Source: an uncultured Williamsia sp. (lineage in GTDB: Bacteria; Actinomycetota; Actinomycetes; Mycobacteriales; Mycobacteriaceae). From it: a DNA stretch of 64,000 nt. Under the pieces are notes generated by a model. It was not told the DNA's origin. It saw only the letters and a program-made list of their open reading frames with translations, and ran no database searches. The DNA is taken from the NCBI RefSeq assembly GCF_947494875.1, contig NZ_CANLWM010000002.1, positions 577,329 through 641,328 of the forward strand, written 5' to 3'. Position numbers and translations under genes: made by a program. This document shows, piece after piece, positions 1 through 10,668 of the stretch (its first letter is position 1; each line of letters begins with the position of its first letter).

Positions 1-45
1 TACTCCTGGTTGTTCTTTCGAGCGGTGAGGTGTGCGCGGGGCGTG

Positions 46-630
46 TCACCACACCATGGGGGACAGATGTTTGGCCGCGAAGGCGCGGACGTAGTCGGGT
101 TCCTGCTTCTCCTCCGACCCGGGGACCTCGAGTTGCGAGATGACCAGGCGGACGATGATCTCGACGGCGTCGGTGAGGTCGGGGTCGGGTCGGACGGCAC
201 CGACTCCGCGCAGCGCCCGCACGGTGCGGGCGGTGACGGCGTCGATGAACATCGAGGTCACCGACGACGAGGTGATGCCCTTCATCTCGAGGTCGTCGAC
301 GACGAGCCGGTGCATCAGCGGGTCCTTGAGGATCAGCTGCGCCCCGACGGCGAATGCCTCGGCGATCGCCTCCGGCGGGGTCAGCCCGACGATGGCCTGC
401 TCCATCTGGTTCATCCCGTCCTTGTAGAGGCGGGTGGCCACCGCGACCAGCAACGACTCCTTGTTCGGGAACCGTCGGTAGAGCGTGCTGCGCGACACCT
501 CCGCACGACGCGCGATCTCGTCGACCGAGGCCTTGCGGACGCCGACCTCGGTGAACTCCTGCGCCGCGGCGGAGAGGATGGCCTCCTCCTGCGCCTCCGG
601 GTCGTCGGTGTTGCGGGTCTTGCGGCTCAC
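46..630 (-). CDS. TetR/AcrR-family transcriptional regulator
   Basis: A 194-residue TetR-type repressor. The N-terminal helix-turn-helix lies at about residues 30-60 (ASVDEIARRAEVSRSTLYRR), followed by a helical ligand-binding domain. The GTG start at 630 is chosen because it overlaps the stop of the upstream P450 gene as GTGA (4 nt), a normal translational-coupling arrangement; an upstream extension would run out of frame through the P450. It is the second gene of a P450-regulator operon. A perfect palindrome in front of the P450 (1986-2005) is the likely autoregulatory operator. From memory, M. tuberculosis has a similar TetR next to CYP136. The ligand is unknown. Confidence 0.9.
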   Translation of the reverse strand: MSRKTRNTDDPEAQEEAILSAAAQEFTEVGVRKASVDEIARRAEVSRSTLYRRFPNKESLLVAVATRLYKDGMNQMEQAIVGLTPPEAIAEAFAVGAQLILKDPLMHRLVVDDLEMKGITSSSVTSMFIDAVTARTVRALRGVGAVRPDPDLTDAVEIIVRLVISQLEVPGSEEKQEPDYVRAFAAKHLSPMVW

Positions 631-1964
631 AGCTTCCGGAGGGTGACGGGGAAGCCGTCCTTGGGGATGGGCAGGGAGCTGTAGTTCATCGGCAGCTCGT
701 AGTCGTCGGGCACCGACCACTCGTAGTTGCGCAACAGCTGATGCATGATCGTCTTGATCTCCATCTGCCCGAAGTACAGGCCGATGCACTTGTGCACGCC
801 ACCGCCGAACGGATGCCATGCCATGCGGTGCTTCTTGTCCTCGGCGCGGTCGGGACCGAACCGCTCCGGGTCGAAACGCCAGGGATCGCTGTAGATCTCG
901 GGGTCGTAGTGGTCGTTGAGCGCCGTCAGCGACACGAACGTGCCCTTGGGGATGAAGTACCCCTGGAGCTGGGTGTCCTTCACCGCGGCGCGCGGGTGCG
1001 CCGGCACCGGGGTGCACATGCGCAGCGACTCCTTGAGGATCAGGTCCAGCTCGGTGAGCGAGCCCAGGTCGTCGTAGGTGAGTTCGGAGTCCATCGCCAG
1101 CGACTGCTCGCGCGCACGACGCTGCCACTCCGGCGACTTCGCCATCCGGTAACACATCTGGGTCATCGTGATGGTCGACGTGTCGTGCGCGGCCATGAGC
1201 ACGAAGATCATGTGGTTGACGATGTCCGCGTCGGAGAAGGTCTTGCCCTCCTCGCTCTCCGCGTGACACAGCACCGAGAACAGGTCGTCGGTCTTGGTCG
1301 CCCGCTTGGCCGGGATGTGCGAGTAGAAGAAGTCCTCGAGGATCTTGCGCGACCGGATCCCCTTGCCCCACCGGGTGCCCGGGATCGGCTTGCGGATGAC
1401 CGCGACGCCGGCCTGCACGGTCTCCAGGAACGCCTTGTTGATGCGGTCGGCTTCGGCCTTGGGCAGCTCCAGGCCGAGGAACACCTCGAGCGCGACGTCG
1501 AGCGTCAGCGCCTTGAACTCGTCGAACAACGAGATCTTCCCCGTCGGGAAGGTCTCCATCCGCGCCGCGATCATCGGCTGCATCAGCGCCATGTACTTCT
1601 TCAACACCGCCGGGTTGAAGCCCTGCTGCAGGATCAGCCGGTGGCTGCGGTGCTCGTCGAAGTCGAGCAGCATCACACCGCGGTTGAAGAACGGGCCGAT
1701 CAGGAAGGTCCACGCCGGACCGTTGGCGAACGCTTTGTCCTTGTTCATGAGCACCTGTTCGGTGGCCTCGGGACCCGACGCGACGACCCAGTCCCGGCCG
1801 AACATCTTCAGTGCGGAGATCTTGCCGAACTCGGCCAGGCGCTTGCGCTGGAACCCGAAGGGGTCGTGGCGCATCTGCAGGACGGCCAGAACGCCGTTCT
1901 TCTTCTGCAGCGGGACCTCTTTCAGGCCGCTGTCGGTCGGAGCTCGAAACGTCGTCGCCGTCAT
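627..1964 (-). CDS. Cytochrome P450, CYP136-like
   Basis: A heme monooxygenase of about 445 residues. Visible P450 marks are the I-helix oxygen-activation motif AAHDTST near residue 258, the K-helix ExxR (KESLR), and the heme loop FGGGVHKCIG with the cysteine ligand near residue 393. The start at 1964 is preferred over the in-frame ATG at 1979 because the Shine-Dalgarno GGAGGTG (1971-1977) lies inside the longer version and is well spaced for 1964. The protein resembles M. tuberculosis CYP136 (shared ADIVNHMIF and heme-loop context, from memory). The natural substrate is not known. It is first in an operon with the TetR gene downstream. Confidence 0.92.
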   Translation of the reverse strand: MTATTFRAPTDSGLKEVPLQKKNGVLAVLQMRHDPFGFQRKRLAEFGKISALKMFGRDWVVASGPEATEQVLMNKDKAFANGPAWTFLIGPFFNRGVMLLDFDEHRSHRLILQQGFNPAVLKKYMALMQPMIAARMETFPTGKISLFDEFKALTLDVALEVFLGLELPKAEADRINKAFLETVQAGVAVIRKPIPGTRWGKGIRSRKILEDFFYSHIPAKRATKTDDLFSVLCHAESEEGKTFSDADIVNHMIFVLMAAHDTSTITMTQMCYRMAKSPEWQRRAREQSLAMDSELTYDDLGSLTELDLILKESLRMCTPVPAHPRAAVKDTQLQGYFIPKGTFVSLTALNDHYDPEIYSDPWRFDPERFGPDRAEDKKHRMAWHPFGGGVHKCIGLYFGQMEIKTIMHQLLRNYEWSVPDDYELPMNYSSLPIPKDGFPVTLRKL

Positions 1965-1985
1965 GTCATGCACCTCCATTGGAAC

Positions 1986-2005
1986 AGATACGAAGAATCG
2001 TATCT
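1986..2005. promoter_or_regulatory. Perfect inverted repeat, probable TetR operator
   Basis: AGATACGA-AGAA-TCGTATCT has perfect 8-bp arms around a 4-bp spacer and ends 21 bp upstream of the P450 start. Size and place fit a TetR-family operator bound by the regulator at 46-630. The binding partner is inferred. Confidence 0.7.
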
Positions 2006-2030
2006 TTGAAGGCGCGCGGTGTCTACCAGA

Positions 2031-3008
2031 TCACATTCGAATCCACTCCGCCGCCGGGTGACCGGCCGGGAGCAGGGCGTGGGTCCTGGCCAGTCGCTCC
2101 CGCCACCAGCGGGTGCGGTCGGCGTCGGCGACCGGCAGGTCGTCGTCAGGCTCGACCGTGCGCGGTCGGACCCGCCCACCCACCGGGACGAACGGTGTGG
2201 CGACGTCGCGCGTGAACATGGTTCCCGTGCCGAGGCCGCACGCGAGGATGTCGCCGGGCAGCGCCGCGGCGCACGCGACACCGGCTGCCATGCCGACGGC
2301 GGAGTCGAGCGCGCTCGAGACGACGATGTCGAGATCGATGTCGGCCGCGATCGCCAGGACCCGTCGCATGCCACCGAGGGGGGCCACCTTCACCACGGCC
2401 ACATCCGCCGCCCCGGCCCGGACCACCCGCAACGGGTCCTCGGCGCGACGGATGCTCTCGTCCGCGGCGATGGGGGTGTCGACAGCTGCACGCACGGTCG
2501 CCAGTTCCTCGACGGTGGCGCACGGTTGCTCCGCGTACTGCAGGTCGCCGAGGGCGCGGATCGCCGAGATGGCCTGCGACGGCGTCCATTTCCCGTTCGC
2601 GTCGACACGCACGTTCGGGATGCGCTCACGAACGGCAGCGACGCGCAGCACCTCGTCGTCCAGGGAGTCCCCGGGTTCGGCGACCTTCACCTTGGCCGTC
2701 GTCGCACCCGGGAAGCGGTCGAGGATGGCCGCGACGTCGGCGGCAGGAACGGCCGGCACGGTCGCGTTGACCTCGACCTCGTCGCGGACAGCCGACGGAG
2801 GTCCGACCCACGCCGCCTCGATGCCGGCGGCCAGCCACCACGCCGCCTCGGCGTCGTCGTACTCGGGGAACGGCCCGAACTCTCCCCACCCGGCCGGCCC
2901 GCGAAACACCATCACCTCACGGGTCGTGATGCCGCGGAACCGCTCTCGCATCGGCAGCGCGACCACCTGCGCTGTCGCCAGGATGTCGTCGACGCTCGGG
3001 ATGCTCAC
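2031..3008 (-). CDS. menC: o-Succinylbenzoate synthase (menaquinone biosynthesis)
   Basis: An enolase-superfamily enzyme of 325 residues that dehydrates SHCHC to o-succinylbenzoate in cytoplasmic menaquinone synthesis. The sequence shows the actinobacterial MenC pattern: RFRGITTREV near the N-terminus, the lysine motif TAKVKVAEPG, metal ligands in VRVDANGKW, EQPCAT and ADESIR, and the second lysine in VVKVAPLGG. Length equals the mycobacterial protein. The GTG start at 3008 fits the usual N-terminus; no strong Shine-Dalgarno is visible. No other men gene is in the window, so it stands alone between the P450 operon and an acetyltransferase gene. Confidence 0.9.
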   Translation of the reverse strand: MSIPSVDDILATAQVVALPMRERFRGITTREVMVFRGPAGWGEFGPFPEYDDAEAAWWLAAGIEAAWVGPPSAVRDEVEVNATVPAVPAADVAAILDRFPGATTAKVKVAEPGDSLDDEVLRVAAVRERIPNVRVDANGKWTPSQAISAIRALGDLQYAEQPCATVEELATVRAAVDTPIAADESIRRAEDPLRVVRAGAADVAVVKVAPLGGMRRVLAIAADIDLDIVVSSALDSAVGMAAGVACAAALPGDILACGLGTGTMFTRDVATPFVPVGGRVRPRTVEPDDDLPVADADRTRWWRERLARTHALLPAGHPAAEWIRM

Positions 3009-3030
3009 CGCCCCACCGTGGCACAGATCC

Positions 3031-3067
3031 GTAGCAGTTCGTGTCGCCGGGCGAGACGAACTGCTAC
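3031..3067. terminator. Long hairpin at the 3' end of the acetyltransferase gene
   Basis: GTAGCAGTTCGT (3031-3042) and ACGAACTGCTAC (3056-3067) are perfect 12-bp arms. The interior TCGCC-G-GGCGA extends the stem across one G/G mismatch. No T-run follows on either strand, so this would be an I-shaped, U-less terminator. It includes the TAG stop (3064-3066) of the acetyltransferase gene. Confidence 0.6.
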
Positions 3068-3549
3068 CGATCGAAGTCGACGCGCATCTCCAGTTCGGTG
3101 TTCGACGGATAGGCGGGGTTCTGCACGGTGACGCCGGTCGGCGCGAAGCCGAACTGTTCGTAGAGACGCCGCGCACGCTCGTTCGTCTCGCCGACGTGGA
3201 GCATCGCCGACGGCGTGTGCTGCTCCGACCACGCGACCAAGACCGTCATCAGCTCCGCTGCCACACCCGATCGACGTGCCTCGGGAACGACGTAGACGCT
3301 GTAGACCCAGGCGACACCGCACTCGACGTGCGCGCGCATCGAGCCGATCCACCGCGTGTCGCCATGGGCGACGAGAGCGATGCCGTCCGGATCGCGGTGC
3401 GCCTCCAGGAGCGAGCGCCACGACCGATCGGGGCGAGCCGCCATCTCCTCGGGGGTGGCCCCGAACGCGTGGGGCGATTCGATCGCAGCGGCGATCCGGA
3501 ATGCGCGGTACTCCGCCCAGTCGTCGCCGGTGAGTCGCCTGATCGTCAC
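3064..3549 (-). CDS. GNAT-family N-acetyltransferase
   Basis: A single GNAT domain of about 161 residues that would move an acetyl group from acetyl-CoA to an amine; the substrate cannot be read from sequence. Family marks are the VTIRRLTGDDW opening strand, the beta-4 segment VYSVYVVPEA followed by the acetyl-CoA loop RRSGVA, and the C-terminal ARRLYEQFGF helix-strand. The start is uncertain: GTG 3549 gives the normal GNAT N-terminus, while a GTG at 3651 would add about 34 residues with poor family fit. The stop codon lies inside the hairpin at 3031-3067. Confidence 0.8.
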   Translation of the reverse strand: MTIRRLTGDDWAEYRAFRIAAAIESPHAFGATPEEMAARPDRSWRSLLEAHRDPDGIALVAHGDTRWIGSMRAHVECGVAWVYSVYVVPEARRSGVAAELMTVLVAWSEQHTPSAMLHVGETNERARRLYEQFGFAPTGVTVQNPAYPSNTELEMRVDFDR

Positions 3550-3660
3550 GACCGGGAACCGTACGACCGCGCCAGACCCGACGTCGATCGTATTTCGCGT
3601 CGATCCAGGAATCCGTAGCGATTTTTGCCGCTGAGCGGGAAAGATCACCACGGATGCAGG

Positions 3661-5187
<1,527 letters not shown>

Positions 5188-5344
5188 GTCGACCAGCGTG
5201 CCACGCGGCGCACGACCCGAGACCCACAACCGCACTTGTTTAGTTCGCGCAGCATTCCTTCTGTCGTCACGAGGCAGCCATCACCCGTCACTAGCGTCCG
5301 CCTCACGGGGGACGACGGGGGTCGAGAAAAGGAAGCCACACATC

Positions 5345-5986
5345 ATGTCCACGCCGTCACGGGTGCGAATCCTCGCTGCCCTCGTCTTCGTGTTGTCCAC
5401 GCTCGCAACGGTTCTCGCAGCCGGCCCCGCCGGTGCGACGCCACCCGACATCCCGTCGGCGTCGACGGCCCGGTCGATGCTGGCCGGTCTCACCGTCGCG
5501 ACCGAGGGATCGATGTCCGGCTACTCCCGTGACCAGTTCCCCCATTGGATCTCTCAGTCCGGCACGTGTGACACCCGCGAGACCGTGCTGAAGCGCGACG
5601 GCACCGGCGTCACGACCGGAAGCGACTGCTACCCCACCGCAGGCCGCTGGTACTCCCCCTACGACGGCGCGACGCTCACCGCTGCGGCCGACGTCGACAT
5701 CGACCACGTCGTCCCGCTCGCCGAGGCGTGGCGCTCCGGCGCGGCGTCGTGGACGACGTCCCGGCGACAGGCGTTCGCCAACGACCTGCAGCACTCCCAG
5801 CTCATCGCGGTGTCCGCGAGCTCCAACCGCTCGAAGGGCGACCAGGACCCGTCGACGTGGCAGCCGACCGTCACCTCCTACCGCTGCACCTACGCCCGGA
5901 TGTGGATCGGGTCGAAGGACGCCTGGGGCCTGAGCCTCCAGTCGTCCGAGAAGTCCGCCCTGTCCGCCGCACTCGACGCCTGCTGA
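5345..5986 (+). CDS. Secreted HNH endonuclease-like protein
   Basis: A 213-residue protein beginning with a Sec signal peptide: arginines at residues 6 and 8, then a hydrophobic core (ILAALVFVLSTLATVLAA), likely cut after AGA. The mature part has the His-Asp-His core DIDHVVPLAEAW, then NDLQHSQLIAVSAS and NRSKGDQDPSTW, which together make an HNH/DUF1524-type ββα-metal nuclease fold of the kind found in secreted mycobacterial nucleases. It probably degrades extracellular DNA. AAGGA at about 11 nt supports the ATG at 5345. The next gene follows after 11 nt with a strong ribosome site, so the two are probably co-transcribed. Confidence 0.85.
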   Translation: MSTPSRVRILAALVFVLSTLATVLAAGPAGATPPDIPSASTARSMLAGLTVATEGSMSGYSRDQFPHWISQSGTCDTRETVLKRDGTGVTTGSDCYPTAGRWYSPYDGATLTAAADVDIDHVVPLAEAWRSGAASWTTSRRQAFANDLQHSQLIAVSASSNRSKGDQDPSTWQPTVTSYRCTYARMWIGSKDAWGLSLQSSEKSALSAALDAC

Positions 5987-5997
5987 GGAGCACCACG

Positions 5998-6249
5998 ATG
6001 CCCGAACTGTCCACCGTCACCACCGTCACTCCCGGCGCCGTCATGACCGACGAGGTCGGTGTCATCACCGGGTCGGTCGAGATCGTCTGCGCCTGCGACG
6101 GATCCGCCCACGCCACCGTTCGTGTCCGGTACGAGGACGCCGCCGAGTGGTATCGCGTCAGCGACCTCGACCGCGACCTCACGAGCGCCGACGAGTTGGA
6201 CGCGTTCCACCGCGAGATCGTCGAGCGGTTCACCACCCCGACGAGCTGA
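5998..6249 (+). CDS. Small acidic protein of unknown function
   Basis: An 83-residue protein I do not recognise. It is acidic, with no signal peptide or membrane segment and two close cysteines (VCACDG). The C-terminal half (YEDAAEWYRVSDLDRDL) is rich in Asp, Glu and Arg. GAGGAG at 5985-5990 is ideally spaced for the ATG at 5998 and overlaps the stop of the nuclease gene, so the two genes are coupled. It could be a nuclease-associated protein, but nothing in it proves that. A strong terminator follows at 6260-6297. Confidence 0.7.
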   Translation: MPELSTVTTVTPGAVMTDEVGVITGSVEIVCACDGSAHATVRVRYEDAAEWYRVSDLDRDLTSADELDAFHREIVERFTTPTS

Positions 6250-6259
6250 CCCACCGACG

Positions 6260-6297
6260 ACGAACGCCCGATCCCCTCAGGGGGATCGGGCGTTCGT
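6260..6297. terminator. Bidirectional intrinsic terminator
   Basis: A perfect 17-bp stem (arms 6260-6276 and 6281-6297) with a TCAG loop lies between the convergent small-protein gene (+) and tuf (-). T-rich sequence follows on the plus side (TGTGTGACT) but there is no long T-run. It should end both the nuclease operon and the str operon. Confidence 0.88.
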
Positions 6298-6331
6298 GTG
6301 TGACTCGGGGAGTCAGATCAACGAGCAGATG

Positions 6332-7522
6332 TCACTTGTTGATCTTGGTGACGCGGCCGGCACCGACGGTGCGGCCACCCTCGCGGATCGCGAAGCGCAG
6401 GCCCTCGTCCATGGCGACCGGCTGGATGAGCTTGACGCTCATCTCGGTGTTGTCGCCCGGCATGACCATCTCGGTGCCCTCGGGGAGGGTCACGACGCCG
6501 GTCACGTCCGTGGTGCGGAAGTAGAACTGCGGACGGTAGTTGTTGAAGAACGGGGTGTGACGACCACCCTCGTCCTTCGACAGGATGTACGCCTGGCCCT
6601 CGAACTCCGTGTGCGGGGTCGTGGTGCCCGGCTTCACGATGACCTGGCCACGCTCCACGTCCTCACGCTTGAGGCCACGCAGCAGCAGACCGGCGTTGTC
6701 GCCCGCCTCGGCCGAGTCGAGCAGCTTGTGGAACATCTCGATACCGGTGACCGTGGTCTTGGTCGACTTCTCGCGGATGCCGACGATCTCGACGTCCTCG
6801 TTCACGTTGACCGAGCCGCGCTCCACACGACCGGTGACGACGGTGCCACGACCGGTGATGGTGAAGACGTCCTCGACGGGCATGAGGAACGGCTTCTCGG
6901 TCTCGCGGACCGGGTCCGGGACCGACTCGTCGACGGCGGCCATCAGCTCGGCGATCGACTCGCCCCACTTCTCGTCACCCTCGAGGGCCTTGAGCGCGGA
7001 CACCTTGACCACCGGCGCGTCCTCGTCGAAGTCCTGGGCGGCCAGCAGCTCGCGGACCTCCATCTCGACGAGCTCGATGATCTCCTCGTCGTCGACCATG
7101 TCGGCCTTGTTCAGCGCGACCAGGATGTAGGGCACGCCGACCTGACGGGCGAGCAGCACGTGCTCACGCGTCTGGGGCATCGGGCCGTCGGTGGCCGCCA
7201 CGACCAGGATCGCGCCGTCCATCTGGGCGGCACCGGTGATCATGTTCTTGATGTAGTCGGCGTGACCGGGGGCGTCGACGTGCGCGTAGTGACGCTTCTC
7301 GGTCTGGTACTCGACGTGCGAGATGTTGATCGTGATGCCGCGGGCCTTCTCCTCAGGCGCCTTGTCGATCTGATCGAACGCAAAGCTCTGGTTGAGGTCC
7401 GGGTACTTGTCGTGCAGAACCTTGGTGATCGCCGCGGTCAGCGTGGTCTTGCCGTGGTCGACGTGACCGATGGTGCCGATGTTCACGTGCGGCTTGGTCC
7501 GCTCGAACTTCGCCTTGCCCAC
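6332..7522 (-). CDS. tuf: Translation elongation factor EF-Tu
   Basis: A 396-residue GTPase that carries aminoacyl-tRNA to the ribosome. The G-motifs are intact: GHVDHGKT (about residues 18-25), DAPGH (about 80), NKAD (about 135) and SALKA. Domains 2 and 3 are complete, ending GRVTKINK. The start is GTG at 7522 with GGAGGA upstream at good spacing. It is last in the str operon, 111 nt after fusA, and is followed by the terminator at 6260-6297. Confidence 0.98.
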   Translation of the reverse strand: MGKAKFERTKPHVNIGTIGHVDHGKTTLTAAITKVLHDKYPDLNQSFAFDQIDKAPEEKARGITINISHVEYQTEKRHYAHVDAPGHADYIKNMITGAAQMDGAILVVAATDGPMPQTREHVLLARQVGVPYILVALNKADMVDDEEIIELVEMEVRELLAAQDFDEDAPVVKVSALKALEGDEKWGESIAELMAAVDESVPDPVRETEKPFLMPVEDVFTITGRGTVVTGRVERGSVNVNEDVEIVGIREKSTKTTVTGIEMFHKLLDSAEAGDNAGLLLRGLKREDVERGQVIVKPGTTTPHTEFEGQAYILSKDEGGRHTPFFNNYRPQFYFRTTDVTGVVTLPEGTEMVMPGDNTEMSVKLIQPVAMDEGLRFAIREGGRTVGAGRVTKINK

Positions 7523-7549
7523 TTGTGTGTCCTCCTGGACTGTTGCCTA

Positions 7550-7568
7550 CACCGGGGGGATCCCGGTG
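7550..7568 (-). other. Small hairpin between fusA and tuf
   Basis: CACCGGG and CCCGGTG form a perfect 7-bp stem with a 5-nt loop, 28 nt upstream of the tuf start. Possible roles are RNA processing or partial attenuation in the str operon; there is no U-tract. Confidence 0.4.
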
Positions 7569-7633
7569 AGGGACTGGGATTTCTCTCTTACGTTGTCGCC
7601 GTGGTGCGAGGGATCGCGCCCCGGCAGCGGTGA

Positions 7634-9739
7634 TTACTCGCCCGTTGCCTTGGCGATGATCTCCTTCGACACGTTCGCCGGAACCTCGGCGTACGAGTCG
7701 AACACCATGGAGTAGTTCGCTCGGCCCTGGGTCTTCGACCGGAGGTCTCCGATGTAGCCGAACATCTCCGACAGCGGCACCAGTGCCTTGACGACACGCG
7801 CACCGCTGCGCTCCTCCATGGCCTGGATCTGGCCACGGCGGGAGTTGAGGTCGCCGATCACGTCGCCCATGTAGTCCTCGGGCGTGATGACCTCGACAGC
7901 CATGAGGGGCTCGAGGATGACGGGCCCCGCCATCCGCGCGGCCTCCTTGAGCGCCTGCGAGCCGGCGATCTTGAACGCCATCTCCGACGAGTCGACGTCG
8001 TGGTACGCACCGTCGAGCAGCGTCAGCTTGAGGTTCACCAGCGGGTAGCCGGCGAGCACGCCGTACTGCATGGCGTCCTGTGCACCCGCGTCGACCGACG
8101 GGATGTACTCGCGCGGGACGCGACCACCGGTGACCTCGTTGGCGAACTCGTAGGTCGCGCCGTCCTCGGCATCGGTGAGCGGCTCGAGCTTGACGATGAC
8201 CTTCGCGAACTGGCCGGAGCCACCCGTCTGCTTCTTGTGGGTGAACTCGTGCTTCTCGACGGTCTTGCGGATCGTCTCGCGGTAGGCCACCTGCGGCTTG
8301 CCGACGTTGGCCTCGACCTTGAACTCGCGCTTCATGCGGTCCACGAGGATGTCGAGGTGCAGCTCGCCCATACCGCCGATGACGGTCTGGCCGGTGTCCT
8401 CGTCGAGCTTGACCGAGAAGGTCGGGTCCTCTTCGGCGAGCTTCTGGATCGCGGTGCCCAGCTTCTCCTGGTCCGACTTGGTCTTCGGCTCGATGGAGAC
8501 CTGGATGACCGGGTCCGGGAAGCTCATCGACTCCAGGATCACCTGGTCCTGCGGATCGCACAGGGTGTCACCGGTGGTGGTGTCCTTCAGTCCGATCACG
8601 GCGTAGATGTGTCCGGCGGAGGCGGTCGGGACCGCGTTCTCCTTGTTCGAGTGCATCTGGAAGAGCTTGCCCAGACGCTCCTTCTTGCCCTTGGTCGAGT
8701 TGATGACCTGGGCGCCGGAGTCGACCTTGCCCGAGTACACGCGGACGTAGGTCAGCTTGCCGAAGAACGGGTGCGAGGCGATCTTGAACGCCAGCGCCGC
8801 GAACGGCTCGTCGGCCGACGGCTTGCGGGTGAGGATCTTCTCCTCGTCGCCCACCGCGTGGCCCTGCACCGACTCGACGTCCAGCGGGGACGGCAGGTAG
8901 TCGATGACGGCGTCGAGCATGGGCTGCACGCCCTTGTTCTTGAACGCCGAGCCACACAGCACGGGGTAGATCTCGGAGTTGACCGTCATCTTGCGGATGG
9001 CGCCCTTGATCTCCTCGACCGAGAGCTCCTCACCGCCGAAGAACTTCTCGAGCAGCTCCTCGTCGGACTCGGCGACGGCCTCGAGCAGTTCCTGGCGGTA
9101 CTGCTCGGCCTGCTCCTGCAGGTCGGCGGGGATGTCCTGGACGTCGTACTTCTCGCCCAGCTTGGTCTCGCCCGACCAGACCTTGGCCTTCATCTCGACG
9201 AGGTCGACGATGCCCTCGAAGTCGTTCTCGGCACCGATCGGCAGCTGGATCACCAGCGGACGCGCACCGAGGCGGTCCTTGATGGTCTGCACGGTGAAGT
9301 AGAAGTCCGCACCCAGCTTGTCCATCTTGTTGACGAAGCAGATACGCGGCACGTCGTACTTGTCGGCCTGACGCCACACCTGCTCCGACTGGGGCTCGAC
9401 GCCCTCCTTGCCGTCGAACACCGCGACGGCGCCGTCGAGGACGCGCAGCGAGCGCTCGACCTCGACGGTGAAGTCGACGTGGCCCGGGGTGTCGATGATG
9501 TTGATCTGGTTGTCGTTCCAGAAGCACGTGGTGGCGGCGGAGGTGATCGTGATGCCACGCTCCTGCTCCTGCTCCATCCAGTCCATCGTGGCGGCGCCGT
9601 CGTGGACCTCACCGATCTTGTACGAGATACCGGTGTAGAAGAGGATGCGCTCGGTCGTCGTGGTCTTGCCGGCATCGATGTGGGCCATGATGCCGATGTT
9701 GCGGACCTTGTTCAGGTCGGTCAGCACGTCCTGTGCCAC
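7634..9739 (-). CDS. fusA: Translation elongation factor EF-G
   Basis: A translocation GTPase of 701 residues, full length for the family. The opening [20 protein letters not shown] carries the P-loop, DTPGHVDFT is G3 and NKMDKLGAD is G4. Domain IV starts around the GGSGQFAKV segment, and the C-terminus keeps [14 protein letters not shown]. It is the third gene of the rpsL-rpsG-fusA-tuf operon. It is separated from rpsG by 84 nt that hold a 15-bp hairpin. Confidence 0.98.
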   Translation of the reverse strand: MAQDVLTDLNKVRNIGIMAHIDAGKTTTTERILFYTGISYKIGEVHDGAATMDWMEQEQERGITITSAATTCFWNDNQINIIDTPGHVDFTVEVERSLRVLDGAVAVFDGKEGVEPQSEQVWRQADKYDVPRICFVNKMDKLGADFYFTVQTIKDRLGARPLVIQLPIGAENDFEGIVDLVEMKAKVWSGETKLGEKYDVQDIPADLQEQAEQYRQELLEAVAESDEELLEKFFGGEELSVEEIKGAIRKMTVNSEIYPVLCGSAFKNKGVQPMLDAVIDYLPSPLDVESVQGHAVGDEEKILTRKPSADEPFAALAFKIASHPFFGKLTYVRVYSGKVDSGAQVINSTKGKKERLGKLFQMHSNKENAVPTASAGHIYAVIGLKDTTTGDTLCDPQDQVILESMSFPDPVIQVSIEPKTKSDQEKLGTAIQKLAEEDPTFSVKLDEDTGQTVIGGMGELHLDILVDRMKREFKVEANVGKPQVAYRETIRKTVEKHEFTHKKQTGGSGQFAKVIVKLEPLTDAEDGATYEFANEVTGGRVPREYIPSVDAGAQDAMQYGVLAGYPLVNLKLTLLDGAYHDVDSSEMAFKIAGSQALKEAARMAGPVILEPLMAVEVITPEDYMGDVIGDLNSRRGQIQAMEERSGARVVKALVPLSEMFGYIGDLRSKTQGRANYSMVFDSYAEVPANVSKEIIAKATGE

Positions 9740-9780
9740 GTCTTTTCCTCGCTCTTTCGCGTTGAGGGTGTGTGGTGTGT

Positions 9781-9816
9781 GGTCCGCGGGCGGACTACGT
9801 CGTCCGTCCGCGGACC
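9781..9816 (-). other. Intercistronic hairpin between rpsG and fusA
   Basis: Two 15-nt arms (9781-9795 and 9802-9816) pair except at one position (A/C on the operon RNA) around a 6-nt loop, starting 7 nt after the rpsG stop. No U-run follows, so full termination is unlikely; RNA processing, stability or attenuation is more likely. Confidence 0.55.
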
Positions 9817-9823
9817 GACGTCG

Positions 9824-10294
9824 TCACCAGCGGTAGTGCGCGAACGCCCGGTTGGCCTCGGCCATCTTGTGGGTGTCCTCACGACGCTTCACCGCGGCAC
9901 CGAGGCCGTTGCTCGCGTCGAGCAGTTCGTTGGCCAGGCGCTCGACCATCGTCTTCTCACGACGCTGGCGGCTGAACGTCACCAGCCAGCGCAGCGCCAG
10001 GGTGTTGGCACGGTTCGGCTTGACCTCGACGGGCACCTGGTAGGTGGCGCCACCGACGCGGCGGCTCTTCACCTCAAGGGCCGGGCGGACGTTGTCGAGC
10101 GCGCGCTTGAGGGTGATGACCGGATCGGTGCCGGTCTTCTCCCGCGCCTGCTCGAGCGCCTGGTAGACGATGCGCTCGGCCGTCGACTTTTTGCCGTCGA
10201 GCAGGATCTTGTTCACCAGCTGGGTGACCAGCGGCGACCCGTAGACCGGGTCGTTGATGAGCGGACGCTTCGGAGCGGGTCCCTTACGTGGCAT
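9824..10294 (-). CDS. rpsG: 30S ribosomal protein S7
   Basis: A 156-residue S7 that organises the 16S rRNA 3' major domain and lies near the E-site. The N-terminus [10 protein letters not shown] and the body ([28 protein letters not shown]) are diagnostic, ending in [15 protein letters not shown]. The ATG overlaps the rpsL stop by one base (TGATG), so the two genes are translationally coupled. Confidence 0.98.
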   Translation of the reverse strand: MPRKGPAPKRPLINDPVYGSPLVTQLVNKILLDGKKSTAERIVYQALEQAREKTGTDPVITLKRALDNVRPALEVKSRRVGGATYQVPVEVKPNRANTLALRWLVTFSRQRREKTMVERLANELLDASNGLGAAVKRREDTHKMAEANRAFAHYRW

Positions 10295-10668
10295 CAGCCC
10301 TTCTCCTTCTTCGCGCCGTAGCGGCTGCGGGCCTGCTTGCGGCCCTTGACGCCCTGGGTGTCGAGCGATCCACGGATCACCTTGTAGCGGACACCGGGCA
10401 GGTCCTTCACACGACCGCCGCGGACGAGCACCATCGAGTGCTCCTGCAGGTTGTGGCCCTCACCGGGGATGTAGGCGGTGACCTCGACCGAGCTGGTCAG
10501 ACGCACACGCGCGACCTTGCGCAGCGCGGAGTTCGGCTTCTTCGGCGTCGTGGTGTAGACGCGGGTGCAGACCCCGCGGCGCTGCGGGCTGCCCTTCAGG
10601 GCTGCCGTCTTCTGTTTGGCCGTCTTGTCGTGACGGCCCTTGCGGACCAGCTGGTTGATCGTTGGCAC
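10294..10668 (-). CDS. rpsL: 30S ribosomal protein S12
   Basis: A 124-residue S12 of the decoding centre. The GTG start at 10668 gives the conserved N-terminus (M/V)[11 protein letters not shown]; a longer reading frame upstream is not family-like. Lys43 (TTPKKPNS) and Lys88 (GGRVKDLPG), the positions where streptomycin-resistance substitutions usually fall, are wild type. It is first in the str operon, with the promoter about 300 bp upstream. Confidence 0.97.
   Translation of the reverse strand: MPTINQLVRKGRHDKTAKQKTAALKGSPQRRGVCTRVYTTTPKKPNSALRKVARVRLTSSVEVTAYIPGEGHNLQEHSMVLVRGGRVKDLPGVRYKVIRGSLDTQGVKGRKQARSRYGAKKEKG

Noticed and set aside
1..45. A gene start or promoter at the left edge
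   Set aside because: Only 45 bases lie after the TetR stop; nothing supportable can be read there.
6059..7633. A 524-codon plus-strand frame opposite tuf
   Set aside because: Shadow of tuf; it crosses the terminator at 6260-6297 and has low-complexity Leu/Val/Asp content.
8000..10321. A 773-codon open frame on the plus strand opposite fusA and rpsG
   Set aside because: It is antisense to highly conserved genes and is open only because of their GC-rich third positions; its protein has no recognisable domain.
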